A DNA stretch of 64,000 nucleotides from contig NZ_FZTC01000017.1 of the NCBI RefSeq assembly GCF_900200035.1, positions 1 through 64,000 of the forward strand, read 5' to 3'. Both the position numbers and the translations under genes were made by a program. The first letter of the stretch is position 1, and each line of letters starts with the position of its first letter. Of this stretch, positions 37,123 through 45,733 are shown piece by piece. Source of the DNA: Klebsiella grimontii. Lineage in GTDB: Bacteria; Pseudomonadota; Gammaproteobacteria; Enterobacterales; Enterobacteriaceae. The notes beneath the pieces are model-generated. The model was not told the DNA's origin. It saw nothing but the letters and a program-made list of their open reading frames with translations, and searched no databases.

Positions 37123-37863
37123 TTAATGTAATATTTGCGTCAGGAAGCGCTGCGCGCGCTCGCTGACGTTGCCGGCGAAGAAATCGCTGGTGCTGGCGCG
37201 ATCGATAATTTCGCCGTCTTCCATAAAAAGAATTTTGTTAGCGGCCCGGCGGGCGAAGCCCATTTCGTGGGTCACCACCATGCTGGTCATTCCTTCTGCG
37301 CTGAGCTCCGCCATCACTTCCAGCACCTCGCGGATCATCTCCGGGTCGAGGGCTGACGTGGGTTCGTCGTAGAGCATGAGCTCGGGCTTCATCGCCAGGG
37401 CTCGGGCAATCGCCACGCGCTGCTGCTGGCCGCCGGAGAGCTCGTCCGGAAAGTGGTCCGCGCGTTCGTTGATGCGCACCTTCGCCAACAGGTTGTCCGC
37501 CAGCGTACGGGCATCAGTGCGGTTCATCCCCAGCACCGTCATCGGGGCCAGCATGATGTTTTCCGCCGCCGTCAGGTGCGAGAACAGCTCGTAGTTCTGG
37601 AACACCATGCCAATACGCTGCCGCAGTTTGTGCACCGGCACTTCGCCCCGGCTGATGTGCTGGCTGGCGAAGAACACGTCGCCGCTGTCGGCAGGGGAGA
37701 GCATGTTGACGCAGCGCAGCAGGGTGGATTTCCCCGAGCCCGATGGCCCAATCAGGACCACGGTTTCCCCGCGCTGCACCTCAAGAGAGCAGTTCTTGAG
37801 CACGGTCTGGCGGCCAAAAGTCTTATCAATACCGATCATCTCCAGCAGCGGTTTCTCGCTCAT
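37123..37863 (-). CDS. Polar amino-acid ABC transporter ATPase (GlnQ/HisP type)
   Basis: 246 aa. Walker A GPSGSGKST (about 38-46), 'Q-loop' VFQNYELFSHL, signature LSGGQQQR (about 141), Walker B LMLYDEPTSALD, and the His switch in 'MVVTHEMGFA'. Couples ATP hydrolysis to amino-acid import. Overlaps the permease gene by ATGA. Confidence 0.94.
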   Translation of the reverse strand: MSEKPLLEMIGIDKTFGRQTVLKNCSLEVQRGETVVLIGPSGSGKSTLLRCVNMLSPADSGDVFFASQHISRGEVPVHKLRQRIGMVFQNYELFSHLTAAENIMLAPMTVLGMNRTDARTLADNLLAKVRINERADHFPDELSGGQQQRVAIARALAMKPELMLYDEPTSALDPEMIREVLEVMAELSAEGMTSMVVTHEMGFARRAANKILFMEDGEIIDRASTSDFFAGNVSERAQRFLTQILH

Positions 37864-38585
37864 GGTTCCTCCCGGGCGGGTTTTGGTAATTTAAACAGGC
37901 GGTTCAGCCGCTTCTGGCTTTTGCTGCGGCGCTGTTTGGGATCCAGCACGCTTTCCAGCCACGACTGGAAGACCATAAACAGGCTGGTGAGCAGCAGGTA
38001 ATAGATGCCTGCGGCGCATAGCGCTTCGAAGTAGCGGAAGCTGGCGCTGGCGGTCTGGTTGGCGACCAGCAGTAGTTCCTGAACGGCGATAACCGAGACC
38101 AGCGCGCTCGATTTCAGCATGCTGATCATCTGGTTACCCATCGGCGGCAGAACGATGCGTGCGGCCTGAGGCAGCACGATTTTTCGCATGATCTGCCCGC
38201 TGGTCATACCGAGCGCCATGCCGGCGGTGCGCTGGCCGCTTTTTACGGCCTGCAGGCCAGAGCGCAGAATTTCCGCCATGTAGGCGCCTTCATTAAGCGA
38301 AAGCGCCAGCACTGCGCAGGTAAATGCGGAGAAGCGTAAGCCGAAGCCTGGCAGCACGTTGTAGACAAAGATTATCTGGAACAGCACCGGCGTCCCGCGA
38401 AACAGCCACAGGTAGAAAAAGGCCAGCCCTTTCCCGGCGCGAAACGGCGCTTCCTGCAACAGCGCCAACACCAGGCCCAGCACCACGCCACACAACAGTG
38501 AGCAGAGGGTAATCAGTAGCGTCATCCAGGCACCCTGAACAAACTCGGGTGAGAGGAAGTACTGCCACATAAGTTCGATCGACAT
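37860..38585 (-). CDS. Polar amino-acid ABC transporter permease
   Basis: 241 aa, about five membrane helices, with the EAA loop 'EILRSGLQAVKSGQRTAGMALGMTSGQIMRKIVLPQA' region (about 105-141) typical of HisM/GlnP. One permease gene only, so the channel may be a homodimer. The C-terminus is unusually basic (KQRRSKSQKR). Confidence 0.93.
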   Translation of the reverse strand: MSIELMWQYFLSPEFVQGAWMTLLITLCSLLCGVVLGLVLALLQEAPFRAGKGLAFFYLWLFRGTPVLFQIIFVYNVLPGFGLRFSAFTCAVLALSLNEGAYMAEILRSGLQAVKSGQRTAGMALGMTSGQIMRKIVLPQAARIVLPPMGNQMISMLKSSALVSVIAVQELLLVANQTASASFRYFEALCAAGIYYLLLTSLFMVFQSWLESVLDPKQRRSKSQKRLNRLFKLPKPAREEP

Positions 38586-38613
38586 AGCGTTCTCCGGTTA
38601 ATGGCGAGACGGG

Positions 38614-39426
38614 TTAGAAAAGGGCAACGGAGTCAGGGAAGTTCCATTTCTTTATCAGTTGCTTGTAGGTGCCATTTTTGACGAGGCCCTGGAGACCTTT
38701 TTCCAGCAGAGCCTGGGTTTCGCTATCGCCTTTACGCACGGCAAACGCGATGTGGGTATCTGCTTCGAACTCATCGCCAACCGCTTCGAACATGCCCGCT
38801 TTTTCGGTTAGCAGGGCGACGGTTCCCGGCGTGGAGAGGAATTCGGCATCGGCGCGACCCTGGGAGACGGCAACGGCGGAGTCGGTAGCGGCGGGGAAGG
38901 TCATGACGTTAATGGCCGGTTTTTTGGCCTCCAGGCAGCGCTGGTTGTCTGCCCGGGCCTGGCTCTCTTCGATCCCGCCGAGCGTCACGGCGATATTTTT
39001 GCCGCAGAGGCTCAGGTCGCGTCCGGTGATTTTTGCCGGATTACCTTTGCTCACCACCACGCGGCTGCCGATCTTCAGGTAAGGCACGAAGTCGACCTGC
39101 GCGGCACGGGTCGGGTTGACGTACATGGCGGAGTTGATGATATCGAGACGTTTCCCCTGCAGCGCTGGGATAAGCCCTTTGAACTCCATCGGCATCGGCG
39201 CAGGCGTCAGCCGGATCTCTTTGCTTAGCGCGTTAATCAGGTCGATATCGAAGCCGGTGAGCTTGCCCTCTTTCACGAACTCAAAAGGCATAAACGTCGC
39301 CGCCGTGCCGTAGGTCAGCTTGCCCGGGGCGATGGTTTCCACCGCAGCATGGCCCACCAGCGGGAGTGCGGTCAGCGCGAACATCAAGGTACGCACGTGG
39401 CGAAACAATAAAGAATTGCTGGACAT
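38614..39426 (-). CDS. Periplasmic amino-acid-binding protein (family 3 SBP)
   Basis: 270 aa. Signal peptide with cleavage near GHA (about residue 27). Family 3 features: 'LTYGTAATFMPFEFVKEGKLTGFDIDL' region (about 37-63), 'AMYVNPTRAAQVDFVPYL', 'GLQGLVKNGTYKQLIKKW'. First gene of the leftward ABC-M20-enolase-M24-lyase operon, divergent from the GntR regulator. Ligand unknown. Confidence 0.92.
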   Translation of the reverse strand: MSSNSLLFRHVRTLMFALTALPLVGHAAVETIAPGKLTYGTAATFMPFEFVKEGKLTGFDIDLINALSKEIRLTPAPMPMEFKGLIPALQGKRLDIINSAMYVNPTRAAQVDFVPYLKIGSRVVVSKGNPAKITGRDLSLCGKNIAVTLGGIEESQARADNQRCLEAKKPAINVMTFPAATDSAVAVSQGRADAEFLSTPGTVALLTEKAGMFEAVGDEFEADTHIAFAVRKGDSETQALLEKGLQGLVKNGTYKQLIKKWNFPDSVALF

Positions 39427-39450
39427 AGTCGTCTCCTGGTTAAGGTCTAA

Positions 39451-39481
39451 ATTGAATTTAATGTGTCAATAAATACAATTA
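39451..39481. promoter_or_regulatory. 31-bp shared regulatory element, copy 2
   Basis: Counterpart of 31607-31637 (24 of 31 identical), 25 bp upstream of the binding-protein start. Probable binding site of the adjacent GntR protein. Confidence 0.55.
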
Positions 39482-39516
39482 TACGTGTGAAAAAAACGTC
39501 TCATTCTGGTGCGTAT

Positions 39517-39533
39517 TGCACGTTAATCGTGCA
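39517..39533. promoter_or_regulatory. Palindrome in the SBP/gntR divergent region
   Basis: TGCACG-TTAAT-CGTGCA, a perfect 6+6 inverted repeat about midway between the divergent starts at 39426 and 39618. A second candidate operator. Confidence 0.45.
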
Positions 39534-39617
39534 GTCCTTGCTTTGTTTTGCTGCGTTTTGTTGTGCGTGATATTGTATATATCGACCACAACAATGCATT
39601 CCAGGGAAGCGTTCTCC

Positions 39618-40514
39618 ATGCAGCCTGACTCCACTGCGAGCAGTCGCCGGATAGCCCGGCAAATACTCGACCTGATATCTGAAGCAAAATTCGATCCAGG
39701 TCATCATTTACGCGAGCAACATCTTGCCGATGCGCTGGGGGTTTCGCGTACGCCGGTGCGCGCCGGGTTAAAAGAGTTGACCCGAATGGGGGCGGTTGAA
39801 GCGCGTCCAAATCAGGGTTTTTTCCTGCTTAAACGCAGCAATGAGCTGGAGCTGCTGGAGATTGAGCAGTCCAAGAGCAATGACCAGAAGCTTTACGAAC
39901 AGCTGGTCCATGACCGTATTGCGGGCGTGCTGCCGGAATCGTTTACCCAGACTGAAATCAGTCAGCGCTATGAGGTCGATCGCGGGGTGCTGACCCGTAC
40001 GCTGGTGAAGCTATCGGAGGACGGCCTGATTGCGCGCAATGCGGGGCACGGCTGGCGCTTTCTGCAAACCCTCAACTCCGATGTCGCCCTGCGCAACAGC
40101 TACGGTTTTCGCCTGATGATTGAACCGACGGCGCTGCTGACACCCAACCTGCATGTGGACAGGCAGATGCTTAAACGCCTGCGCGCCCAGCATCTGCGCC
40201 TCATCACCCACCCGGACATTACGCAGGTTCCGGCAAAAGAGATTTTCGAAACCGACGCTTTATTTCATGAGTTGCTGGCGGAAGCCAGCGGCAATCTGTT
40301 TGTGGTACAGGCTATCCAGCAACAAAACCGGCTGCGCCGTCTGCTGGAATTTGGCAGCTATCACAATAAGCGCCGCGTAAAAGAGTGGTGCGAAGAGCAC
40401 GTTGCTATCATCGATGCCCTGCGAGAGAACAAGCAGGAACAGGCGGCGGAATTGATGAGAAAACACCTGCAATACGCGTTTGACCAGGTCAATGTTAAAA
40501 ACGGTCGCGCATAG
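39618..40514 (+). CDS. GntR-family regulator with two winged helices and FCD domain
   Basis: 298 aa from ATG 39618 (AGGGA upstream); a longer frame from 39516 crosses the promoter and begins with a spurious hydrophobic stretch. Residues about 8-70 form a GntR winged helix ('LREQHLADALGVSRTPVRAGLKELTRMGAV' region) and about 80-145 a second one ('FTQTEISQRYEVDRGVLTRTLVKLSEDGLI' region). The rest (about 150-290) is an FCD ligand domain with 'FHELLAEASGN' supplying metal-binding His. Divergent from the ABC operon and just upstream of the SDR gene. Confidence 0.85.
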   Translation: MQPDSTASSRRIARQILDLISEAKFDPGHHLREQHLADALGVSRTPVRAGLKELTRMGAVEARPNQGFFLLKRSNELELLEIEQSKSNDQKLYEQLVHDRIAGVLPESFTQTEISQRYEVDRGVLTRTLVKLSEDGLIARNAGHGWRFLQTLNSDVALRNSYGFRLMIEPTALLTPNLHVDRQMLKRLRAQHLRLITHPDITQVPAKEIFETDALFHELLAEASGNLFVVQAIQQQNRLRRLLEFGSYHNKRRVKEWCEEHVAIIDALRENKQEQAAELMRKHLQYAFDQVNVKNGRA

Positions 40515-40565
40515 CTGGCATCGCTCTTGCACATATTTCTTCTGAAAATACAATCAGGAGCATTT

Positions 40566-41351
40566 ATGGATTTGCAGATACAACAACGAGTGGCGCTGGT
40601 GTGCGGTGCCGGAAGCGGCCTTGGGCAGGCTATTGCCCTTTCGCTGGCGCAGGAGGGCGTGAGGGTGGCGGTCACCGGCCGCAATGCTGATAAACTGGCG
40701 CAAACGGTGGAGCGTATCACCCGGACGGGCGGTACTGCCCTCGCCTGGCCGTTGGATCTGGCGGCCCCGGAACGGTTTGATTCGGTGATTGCCGATATTC
40801 GCCAGCAGTGGGGCGATATCGATATTCTGGTCAACAACTCCGGTGGCCCGCGGCCCGCATCGGCGCAGGGGACAGATGGCGCAGTCTGGCAACAGCAGTT
40901 TTCAGTGATGGTCGCCTCGTTGATTCAGCTCACCGATAAACTCCTGCCCGCCATGCGCAGCCGCGGCTGGGGACGCATTATTACCACCACGTCATCCGGC
41001 GTAATTACCCCCATTCCTGGCCTCGCCCTCTCGAATGCGCTGCGCATGAGCCTGCTCGGCTGGTCGAAAACCCTCGCCAGTGAAGTGGCCGGCGACGGCG
41101 TGACGGTGAATGTGATGGTGCCAGGGCGCATCGCCACCGACCGCGTGGGGCAGCTGGACGCACTCAGGGCGCAACGGGAAAACAGCAGTGCGGAAGCGGT
41201 CGCCGAAAAGAGTCGTCTGAGCATTCCGGCCGGGCGCTACGGTGAACCGCAGGAGTACGGCGCCGCCGCGGCGTTTCTGGCAAGCCAGCCTGCCAGCTAC
41301 ATTACCGGTGCGGTGATTCGGGTTGATGGCGGATTGATCGGCGCGATTTAG
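40566..41351 (+). CDS. Atypical short-chain dehydrogenase/reductase
   Basis: 261 aa from ATG 40566 (CAGGAG five bases upstream). Rossmann 'CGAGSGLGQAIA' and 'NNSGGP' are intact, and Ser143-Ser144 are present, but the catalytic YxxxK is replaced by Leu-Ser-Asn-Ala-Leu-Arg (155-160). A group of FabG-annotated SDRs shows the same 'LSNxxR' change. Either the mechanism differs or another residue supplies the acid. Follows the GntR gene by 51 bp, so probably cotranscribed. Confidence 0.82.
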   Translation: MDLQIQQRVALVCGAGSGLGQAIALSLAQEGVRVAVTGRNADKLAQTVERITRTGGTALAWPLDLAAPERFDSVIADIRQQWGDIDILVNNSGGPRPASAQGTDGAVWQQQFSVMVASLIQLTDKLLPAMRSRGWGRIITTTSSGVITPIPGLALSNALRMSLLGWSKTLASEVAGDGVTVNVMVPGRIATDRVGQLDALRAQRENSSAEAVAEKSRLSIPAGRYGEPQEYGAAAAFLASQPASYITGAVIRVDGGLIGAI

Positions 41352-41364
41352 TCAGTGAGAATGC

Positions 41365-41400
41365 GTCATGTCGGTCGGCTTCGCAGCGGACCGGCATGAC
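41365..41400 (+). terminator. Long hairpin after the SDR gene
   Basis: GTCATG.CGGTC (41365-41376) pairs with GACCG.CATGAC (41389-41400) with one mismatch. No T-tract follows, so it may act as an mRNA-stabilising hairpin. Confidence 0.45.
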
Positions 41401-41515
41401 TGCCTAACAGCTGCTCCGAATGGTTTATTTTGCAGGCCACGAAGTCCATTTCTGCAAATTTAATCAGCAGGCTTTGGGATCGGGTCTGAAAGCGATAAAT
41501 TTTCTGATTAAACTT

Positions 41516-42952
41516 TTATTCTTCCTGCGTTGTTAAAACGGAATGATTTACCATAAAAAATGCGCAAAGCGCGAGCAGTACGGCCCCAGCGGTAAGTATC
41601 CATCCGGCGTGGTGAAAGGCGGTTAAGCTCCCATTAGTCGGAGCGAATCTAATGTAGCTCGCGGTAATCAATGCCGTTCCCGCCATCGCGCCAATACGCT
41701 GGAGGATGTTAAGAATAGGCGCGGCATCAGCGACATGACGGCTGCCAGCCATCGCCATGCCCGCTGCCATAGCGGGTACCGTCGCCAGGGCTAAACCGAA
41801 CCCTCTGACGGCGATTGCTCCACCCACAAGCGAATAGCGACTTTGCGCATCAATCATCCCCAGCGGCAGGGTGGCAAATGCCGCGAGTAAGCCGCCAACG
41901 ATCAGCACCGCGCGTGGCCCCAGCTTATCAGAAAAGTAGCCTGCCACCGGAAATCCTATCGCCGAACCGATTAACTGAGGCGTAAGCAGCAAGCCCACTT
42001 CAGCCAGCGTTTTATGGCAAACGTCGCGAAAATATAAAGGAAGCAGGAACTGCCCGCCAAAATTCACCGCGCCGCCGATAGTCATCAATACGGCAGATAA
42101 AGTGAAGCCCCGATGTTTGAAAAGTCCGAGATGAAGTAAGGGGGATTCGATGCGCAAAGAGCGATAAATAAACAAGCAGGTGAACAGGGCGCCCACGCTC
42201 AGCATGATGACGTTCCAGCCATATTTGCCGTTATTCAGGCTGAGCGCTTTCATGCCTTCCATCAGCATCGGCAGGCTGCAAAAGACCAGCGCCAGTCCCA
42301 GCCAGTCCAGCGAGAGGGGCCTGTCATTTTTTATTGCCGGACGGGGAAGCAACTTCCACCCGGTAAGATATGCACACAGGCAGAAGGGCACGGTGATCCA
42401 AAATAACCCTCGCCATCCGCAGCTTTCAACCAGGAGTGCGCCAAGCGATGTCCCCAATAAGGGGGCAATGACGATGGCGACGCCAATCGTGCCAATGACT
42501 CGCCCCAGGCGTTCGCGTCCGACGACCAGGCCAAGAATAGTTTGCCCCGCCGGTACGAGTAATCCCCCTGCCAGACCTTGCAACATTCTTGCGGCAAGCA
42601 GCACCTCGAAACGTGGGGAAAGGGCGCAAACTGCCGAGAAGATCGCAAATAAAATCAGCCCATAGAGCCAAAGCTGCGTAGCGCCAAAGCGTCTGACGGC
42701 CGAGGCGCTCAGCGGAACGCCTGCTGCAAGGGCCATAAGATACGCTGTTGCTATCCATTGTATTGCCGAGTCCAGTACCCCCAGGCCGATGGCCATGGCG
42801 GGCAGCGCAGCGCTGAGCATCGTTGATGAAAGCATGGTGGAAAAAGCTCCCAGCGTGATAATAGCTGCCTGCATCCACAACACTGGCGGTATGGCATTTG
42901 TCGGTCGCGGATGGGTTGTTTCCTTGACCAGCTTGCCTTGATGGATATTCAT
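41516..42952 (-). CDS. MFS drug exporter, 14-TM DHA2 (EmrB/QacA) family
   Basis: 478 aa from ATG 42952, which has AGGGGG six bases upstream; the longer frame from 43030 would cover the operators. About 14 hydrophobic helices. Motif A-like 'GVPLSASAVRRFG' and the DHA2 motif C 'GGLLVPAGQTILG..VG..RLGRVIG' region are visible. Divergent from a Tn10-TetR-like repressor gene with tetO-like sites in the gap. Tn10 TetA is a 12-TM pump, so this pairs the Tet switch with a different exporter class. Likely substrates are amphiphilic drugs. Confidence 0.87.
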   Translation of the reverse strand: MNIHQGKLVKETTHPRPTNAIPPVLWMQAAIITLGAFSTMLSSTMLSAALPAMAIGLGVLDSAIQWIATAYLMALAAGVPLSASAVRRFGATQLWLYGLILFAIFSAVCALSPRFEVLLAARMLQGLAGGLLVPAGQTILGLVVGRERLGRVIGTIGVAIVIAPLLGTSLGALLVESCGWRGLFWITVPFCLCAYLTGWKLLPRPAIKNDRPLSLDWLGLALVFCSLPMLMEGMKALSLNNGKYGWNVIMLSVGALFTCLFIYRSLRIESPLLHLGLFKHRGFTLSAVLMTIGGAVNFGGQFLLPLYFRDVCHKTLAEVGLLLTPQLIGSAIGFPVAGYFSDKLGPRAVLIVGGLLAAFATLPLGMIDAQSRYSLVGGAIAVRGFGLALATVPAMAAGMAMAGSRHVADAAPILNILQRIGAMAGTALITASYIRFAPTNGSLTAFHHAGWILTAGAVLLALCAFFMVNHSVLTTQEE

Positions 42953-42984
42953 AAAAAGCCCCCTAACAGACGATAAGTGAAGAA

Positions 42985-43019
42985 ATCTATCATTGATCAA
43001 TTTATCTATCATTGATAGA
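42985..43019. promoter_or_regulatory. Two tetO-like operators
   Basis: Site 2 (43005-43019) is TCTATCATTGATAGA, a perfect palindrome that corresponds, as I recall it, to the core of Tn10 tetO1. Site 1 (42986-43000) is TCTATCATTGATCAA, with one intact half. Centres are 19 bp apart, inside the divergent promoter region. Confidence 0.85.
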
Positions 43020-43119
43020 GTAATTTGCATTAAAGTTTCCGTCAGGCGCCGGGGTCAGACAAAATGTCTCTTCACAGGCCGCTGGCCCGGGTAAATGGAT
43101 TAACAACAGGATCAATATC

Positions 43120-43716
43120 ATGGCGAAAATTCAACGAGATCAGGTGATTGAGGCAGCATTAGCTCTCTTAGATGAAGTCGGTCTGGAAGCGTTGACGACC
43201 CGTAAACTGGCTCAAAAACTGGGCGTGGAATCCGCGACGTTGTACTGGCATTTCAAAAACAAGGCCAATTTGCTGGAAGAAATGGCTTCAGCTGTTTTAG
43301 CCAAACACCATGCGCTAGCTGTGCCCGAAGAAACTTCGGAATGGACAAGTTGGCTGGCGGATAACGCACGTAGTTTCCGCCGCGCTCTGCTCGCCCATCG
43401 GGACGGCGCTCTGTTACATGCAGGGACATCGCCGACCCGGGTGGGAGGAGAAACCTTTTATCCAAAACTGGTTTATCTTGTTCGAGCCGGTTTCACTGAG
43501 GCAGAAGCCGCAATGATATTACTCGCGATTAGCGAATACACTTTGGGGTGCGTATTAGAGGAACAGTCGCGAACGTACGGTAATGATAATAAAATGTTAT
43601 CAAAAATACCGGCAGAAATTGCCCATATCGAATCGTTGGTCAATCCACATCCGGATACCGCTTTTGAGTATGGTCTGTCTTTGATAATTAAAGGATTATC
43701 AATGCCATCAGCTTAA
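43120..43716 (+). CDS. TetR repressor, close relative of Tn10 TetR
   Basis: 198 aa. It aligns with Tn10 TetR without gaps through residue 150. DNA-contact residues Thr27, Arg28, Thr40, Tyr42, Trp43 and His44 are kept (Gln38 is Ser). Of the tetracycline/Mg pocket, His64, Asn82, Phe86, His100, Thr103, Pro105 and Glu147 are kept; Arg104 is Ser and Gln116 is Lys. So it should bind the tetO-like sites at 42985-43019 and may respond to tetracycline or a similar polyketide. AGGA lies 8 bases before ATG. It faces the DHA2 pump gene and is followed by a MarA-like activator. Confidence 0.92.
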   Translation: MAKIQRDQVIEAALALLDEVGLEALTTRKLAQKLGVESATLYWHFKNKANLLEEMASAVLAKHHALAVPEETSEWTSWLADNARSFRRALLAHRDGALLHAGTSPTRVGGETFYPKLVYLVRAGFTEAEAAMILLAISEYTLGCVLEEQSRTYGNDNKMLSKIPAEIAHIESLVNPHPDTAFEYGLSLIIKGLSMPSA

Positions 43717-43816
43717 TATTGTGCTTATTACAACACGAATAGCATCAGAGGCTTTAGCAAAAATTACCACAGAACCACCTTGATAATACCGGGAGAATGC
43801 ATAAGGAGGAGACCCC

Positions 43817-44161
43817 ATGTTTATTTCTGAATCCGTGATCGCCGTTATCATTGATTGGATCGACGATAACTTACATAAACCACTGCGTATAGAACAGATA
43901 GCTCATTATTCAGGTTATTCAAAATGGTATCTGCAGCGTTTGTTCCTGCAATATAAAGGAGAGAGTCTGGGGCGCTACATTCGTCATAAAAAGCTGGATT
44001 CAGCTGCCCGCGATTTACGCGAAACCGATGAGAATATTTACAGTATTGGCTTGCGCTACGGCTATGACTCGCAGCAAACCTTCACTCGATTATTTACCCG
44101 GCATTTCCATTTACCCCCCGGTGAATATCGCAAGAAAAACAAAACAGCGTATTTGTCCTGA
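43817..44161 (+). CDS. RamA/MarA/SoxS-type AraC activator
   Basis: 114 aa, no sensor domain: only the two helix-turn-helix motifs of the MarA class. 'IIDWIDDNLHKPLRIEQIAHYSGYSKWYLQRLF' region (about 11-43), 'QYKGESLGRYIR' and 'SQQTFTRLFTRHFHLPPGEYRK' region closely follow Klebsiella/Salmonella RamA (113 aa), but ramR and romA are not adjacent, so I read it as a paralogue, comparable in place to Tn10 TetD. Strong ribosome site AAGGAGGAG. It lies 100 bp behind tetR and may be cotranscribed. Expected to activate marbox genes such as acrAB and micF. Confidence 0.88.
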   Translation: MFISESVIAVIIDWIDDNLHKPLRIEQIAHYSGYSKWYLQRLFLQYKGESLGRYIRHKKLDSAARDLRETDENIYSIGLRYGYDSQQTFTRLFTRHFHLPPGEYRKKNKTAYLS

Positions 44162-44362
44162 ACGCGTCTCATCAATGAGCGTATGCCACCGGGGCGCTTG
44201 TGGTCTTCAAAAGCGCCGTAGTTGATTGATGAGAGTCGAGCCGAGATGACGCAGGCAAAAGCAGCCCTATAGCGGAAACGTCTTTCACCTATCCGGATAA
44301 GGCTGAATCGACTTCTTCTTTCCGTTAACACTATCAAGATATATTGCTGCCAACGTAGACCG

Positions 44363-45655
44363 TTAACGTTGCGCTTCCGATCCGAATTCGCCTTTTATAT
44401 TCGATAACGATACGTCCTGCGCGGGTTGCCCGGTAGCTCGCCGTACCTTACCGCTCAGCGCGAAGGCTGAAATAATGGTAAACAGCAACGCGGTGCAGCC
44501 AAGGATCAGATAAGAGGTTTTGAAACCGTAAGTGACGTACATCATCCCTGCCGCGTAGGACATGCCGATGGCTGACAGCTGCTTAAAGAAGCAAAACCCC
44601 CACAGATAAATCGATGCGGAGAGATTAACGTTAAACTGGGTGGTGATGTATTTGAAAATGCCTACCAGCAGAAACGGAACTTCAAACATATGCAGGGTCT
44701 TCAGGATAATCACCTCCGTCACAGAGTCGGCAAGGGAAGAACCGATGATCCGCGCCGACATGATCATACCGGCAATCAGTAGCGCATTTTTGCCGCCAAT
44801 GCGGTTAATGATCGGTGGGGCAAAAAACATAATAAAAGCGTTAAGAAATTCACCTAGCGTGGTGACATAGCCAAACGCCTGGGTACCGGTGTGTCGGTCG
44901 CGGAAAAAGGAGGTAAAGAAGTTAGCGAATTGCTGATCGAAGACGTCATACACGCACGCCACCCCGACGATATACATCACCAGACACCAGAATTTGCGCA
45001 TTTTTAACAATCCCAATGCCGCTTTAAGCTTTATGGGTTTTTGATTCAGCGCCAGGCCATCCGCTACCGCCAGAGTCGCGTTTTCTTCCGGTTTAAACAG
45101 ATACAGCAAACCGGCCAATACCAGCGAGAAACTCGACGCCAGCCAGAACGCGAACTGGTTATTAATAGTAAACATATAGCCGACAATGGAGGCGCAAATT
45201 GCCCAGCCAATACAGCCAAACAGGCGGGCGCGGCCATACTCAAACTGGCTGCGGCGGCTGACTTTCTCAATATAGGCCTCAATGGCTGGCGAGCCGCCGC
45301 TGCAGACCAGTCCAAGATAAATACCGCACAACAGAGCCCCCAGAAAAAAGTGGCTTTGCAGCAGCGGTGAGAACACGTAGATAAACAGAGGAGCCAGAAA
45401 CAGCAGCAGGAAGATAATCATCCACAGCAGGTGTTTCTTCAGACCAAACTTGTCTGTAACAAAGCCAAAAACTGGCTGGAATACCAGGGCAAACAGCGCC
45501 ATGCTGGCAAACACCAGTCCGGTTTGTCGCTGATCGAGCTGGTTGACATCATGCAACCATATCGGAAAAAACGGCAGTACCGCGCCCATGATAAAGAAAT
45601 AGAAAAAGCAAAAGGCACCGAAAATCCAAAAATTCCTGTTTTTTAAGTAAAACAT
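44363..45655 (-). CDS. LacY-family sugar:H+ symporter (MelY/RafB-like)
   Basis: 430 aa, 12 TM. Begins '[25 protein letters not shown]', the standard LacY opening. '[29 protein letters not shown]' region (about 46-74) contains the family's motif; '[14 protein letters not shown]' (about 141) holds Arg144-equivalent, and Glu126-equivalent is in 'AIEAYIEK'. 78 bp downstream of the GH4 gene. In Enterobacter cloacae a LacY-type MelY replaces MelB as the melibiose permease; this pairing fits that. Confidence 0.88.
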   Translation of the reverse strand: MFYLKNRNFWIFGAFCFFYFFIMGAVLPFFPIWLHDVNQLDQRQTGLVFASMALFALVFQPVFGFVTDKFGLKKHLLWMIIFLLLFLAPLFIYVFSPLLQSHFFLGALLCGIYLGLVCSGGSPAIEAYIEKVSRRSQFEYGRARLFGCIGWAICASIVGYMFTINNQFAFWLASSFSLVLAGLLYLFKPEENATLAVADGLALNQKPIKLKAALGLLKMRKFWCLVMYIVGVACVYDVFDQQFANFFTSFFRDRHTGTQAFGYVTTLGEFLNAFIMFFAPPIINRIGGKNALLIAGMIMSARIIGSSLADSVTEVIILKTLHMFEVPFLLVGIFKYITTQFNVNLSASIYLWGFCFFKQLSAIGMSYAAGMMYVTYGFKTSYLILGCTALLFTIISAFALSGKVRRATGQPAQDVSLSNIKGEFGSEAQR

Positions 45656-45733
45656 AGCTCACCTTCCTGTTGGTAACGGCGCGGAGAGCTCCGCGCCTTG
45701 TGAGTTATAAGGAGGTATCAGGTCAGTAGGCGA

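Noticed and set aside
43817-44161. Calling the MarA-like gene ramA itself
   Set aside because: Sequence is RamA-like, but ramR and romA are missing and it follows a Tn10-type TetR; a paralogue is safer.
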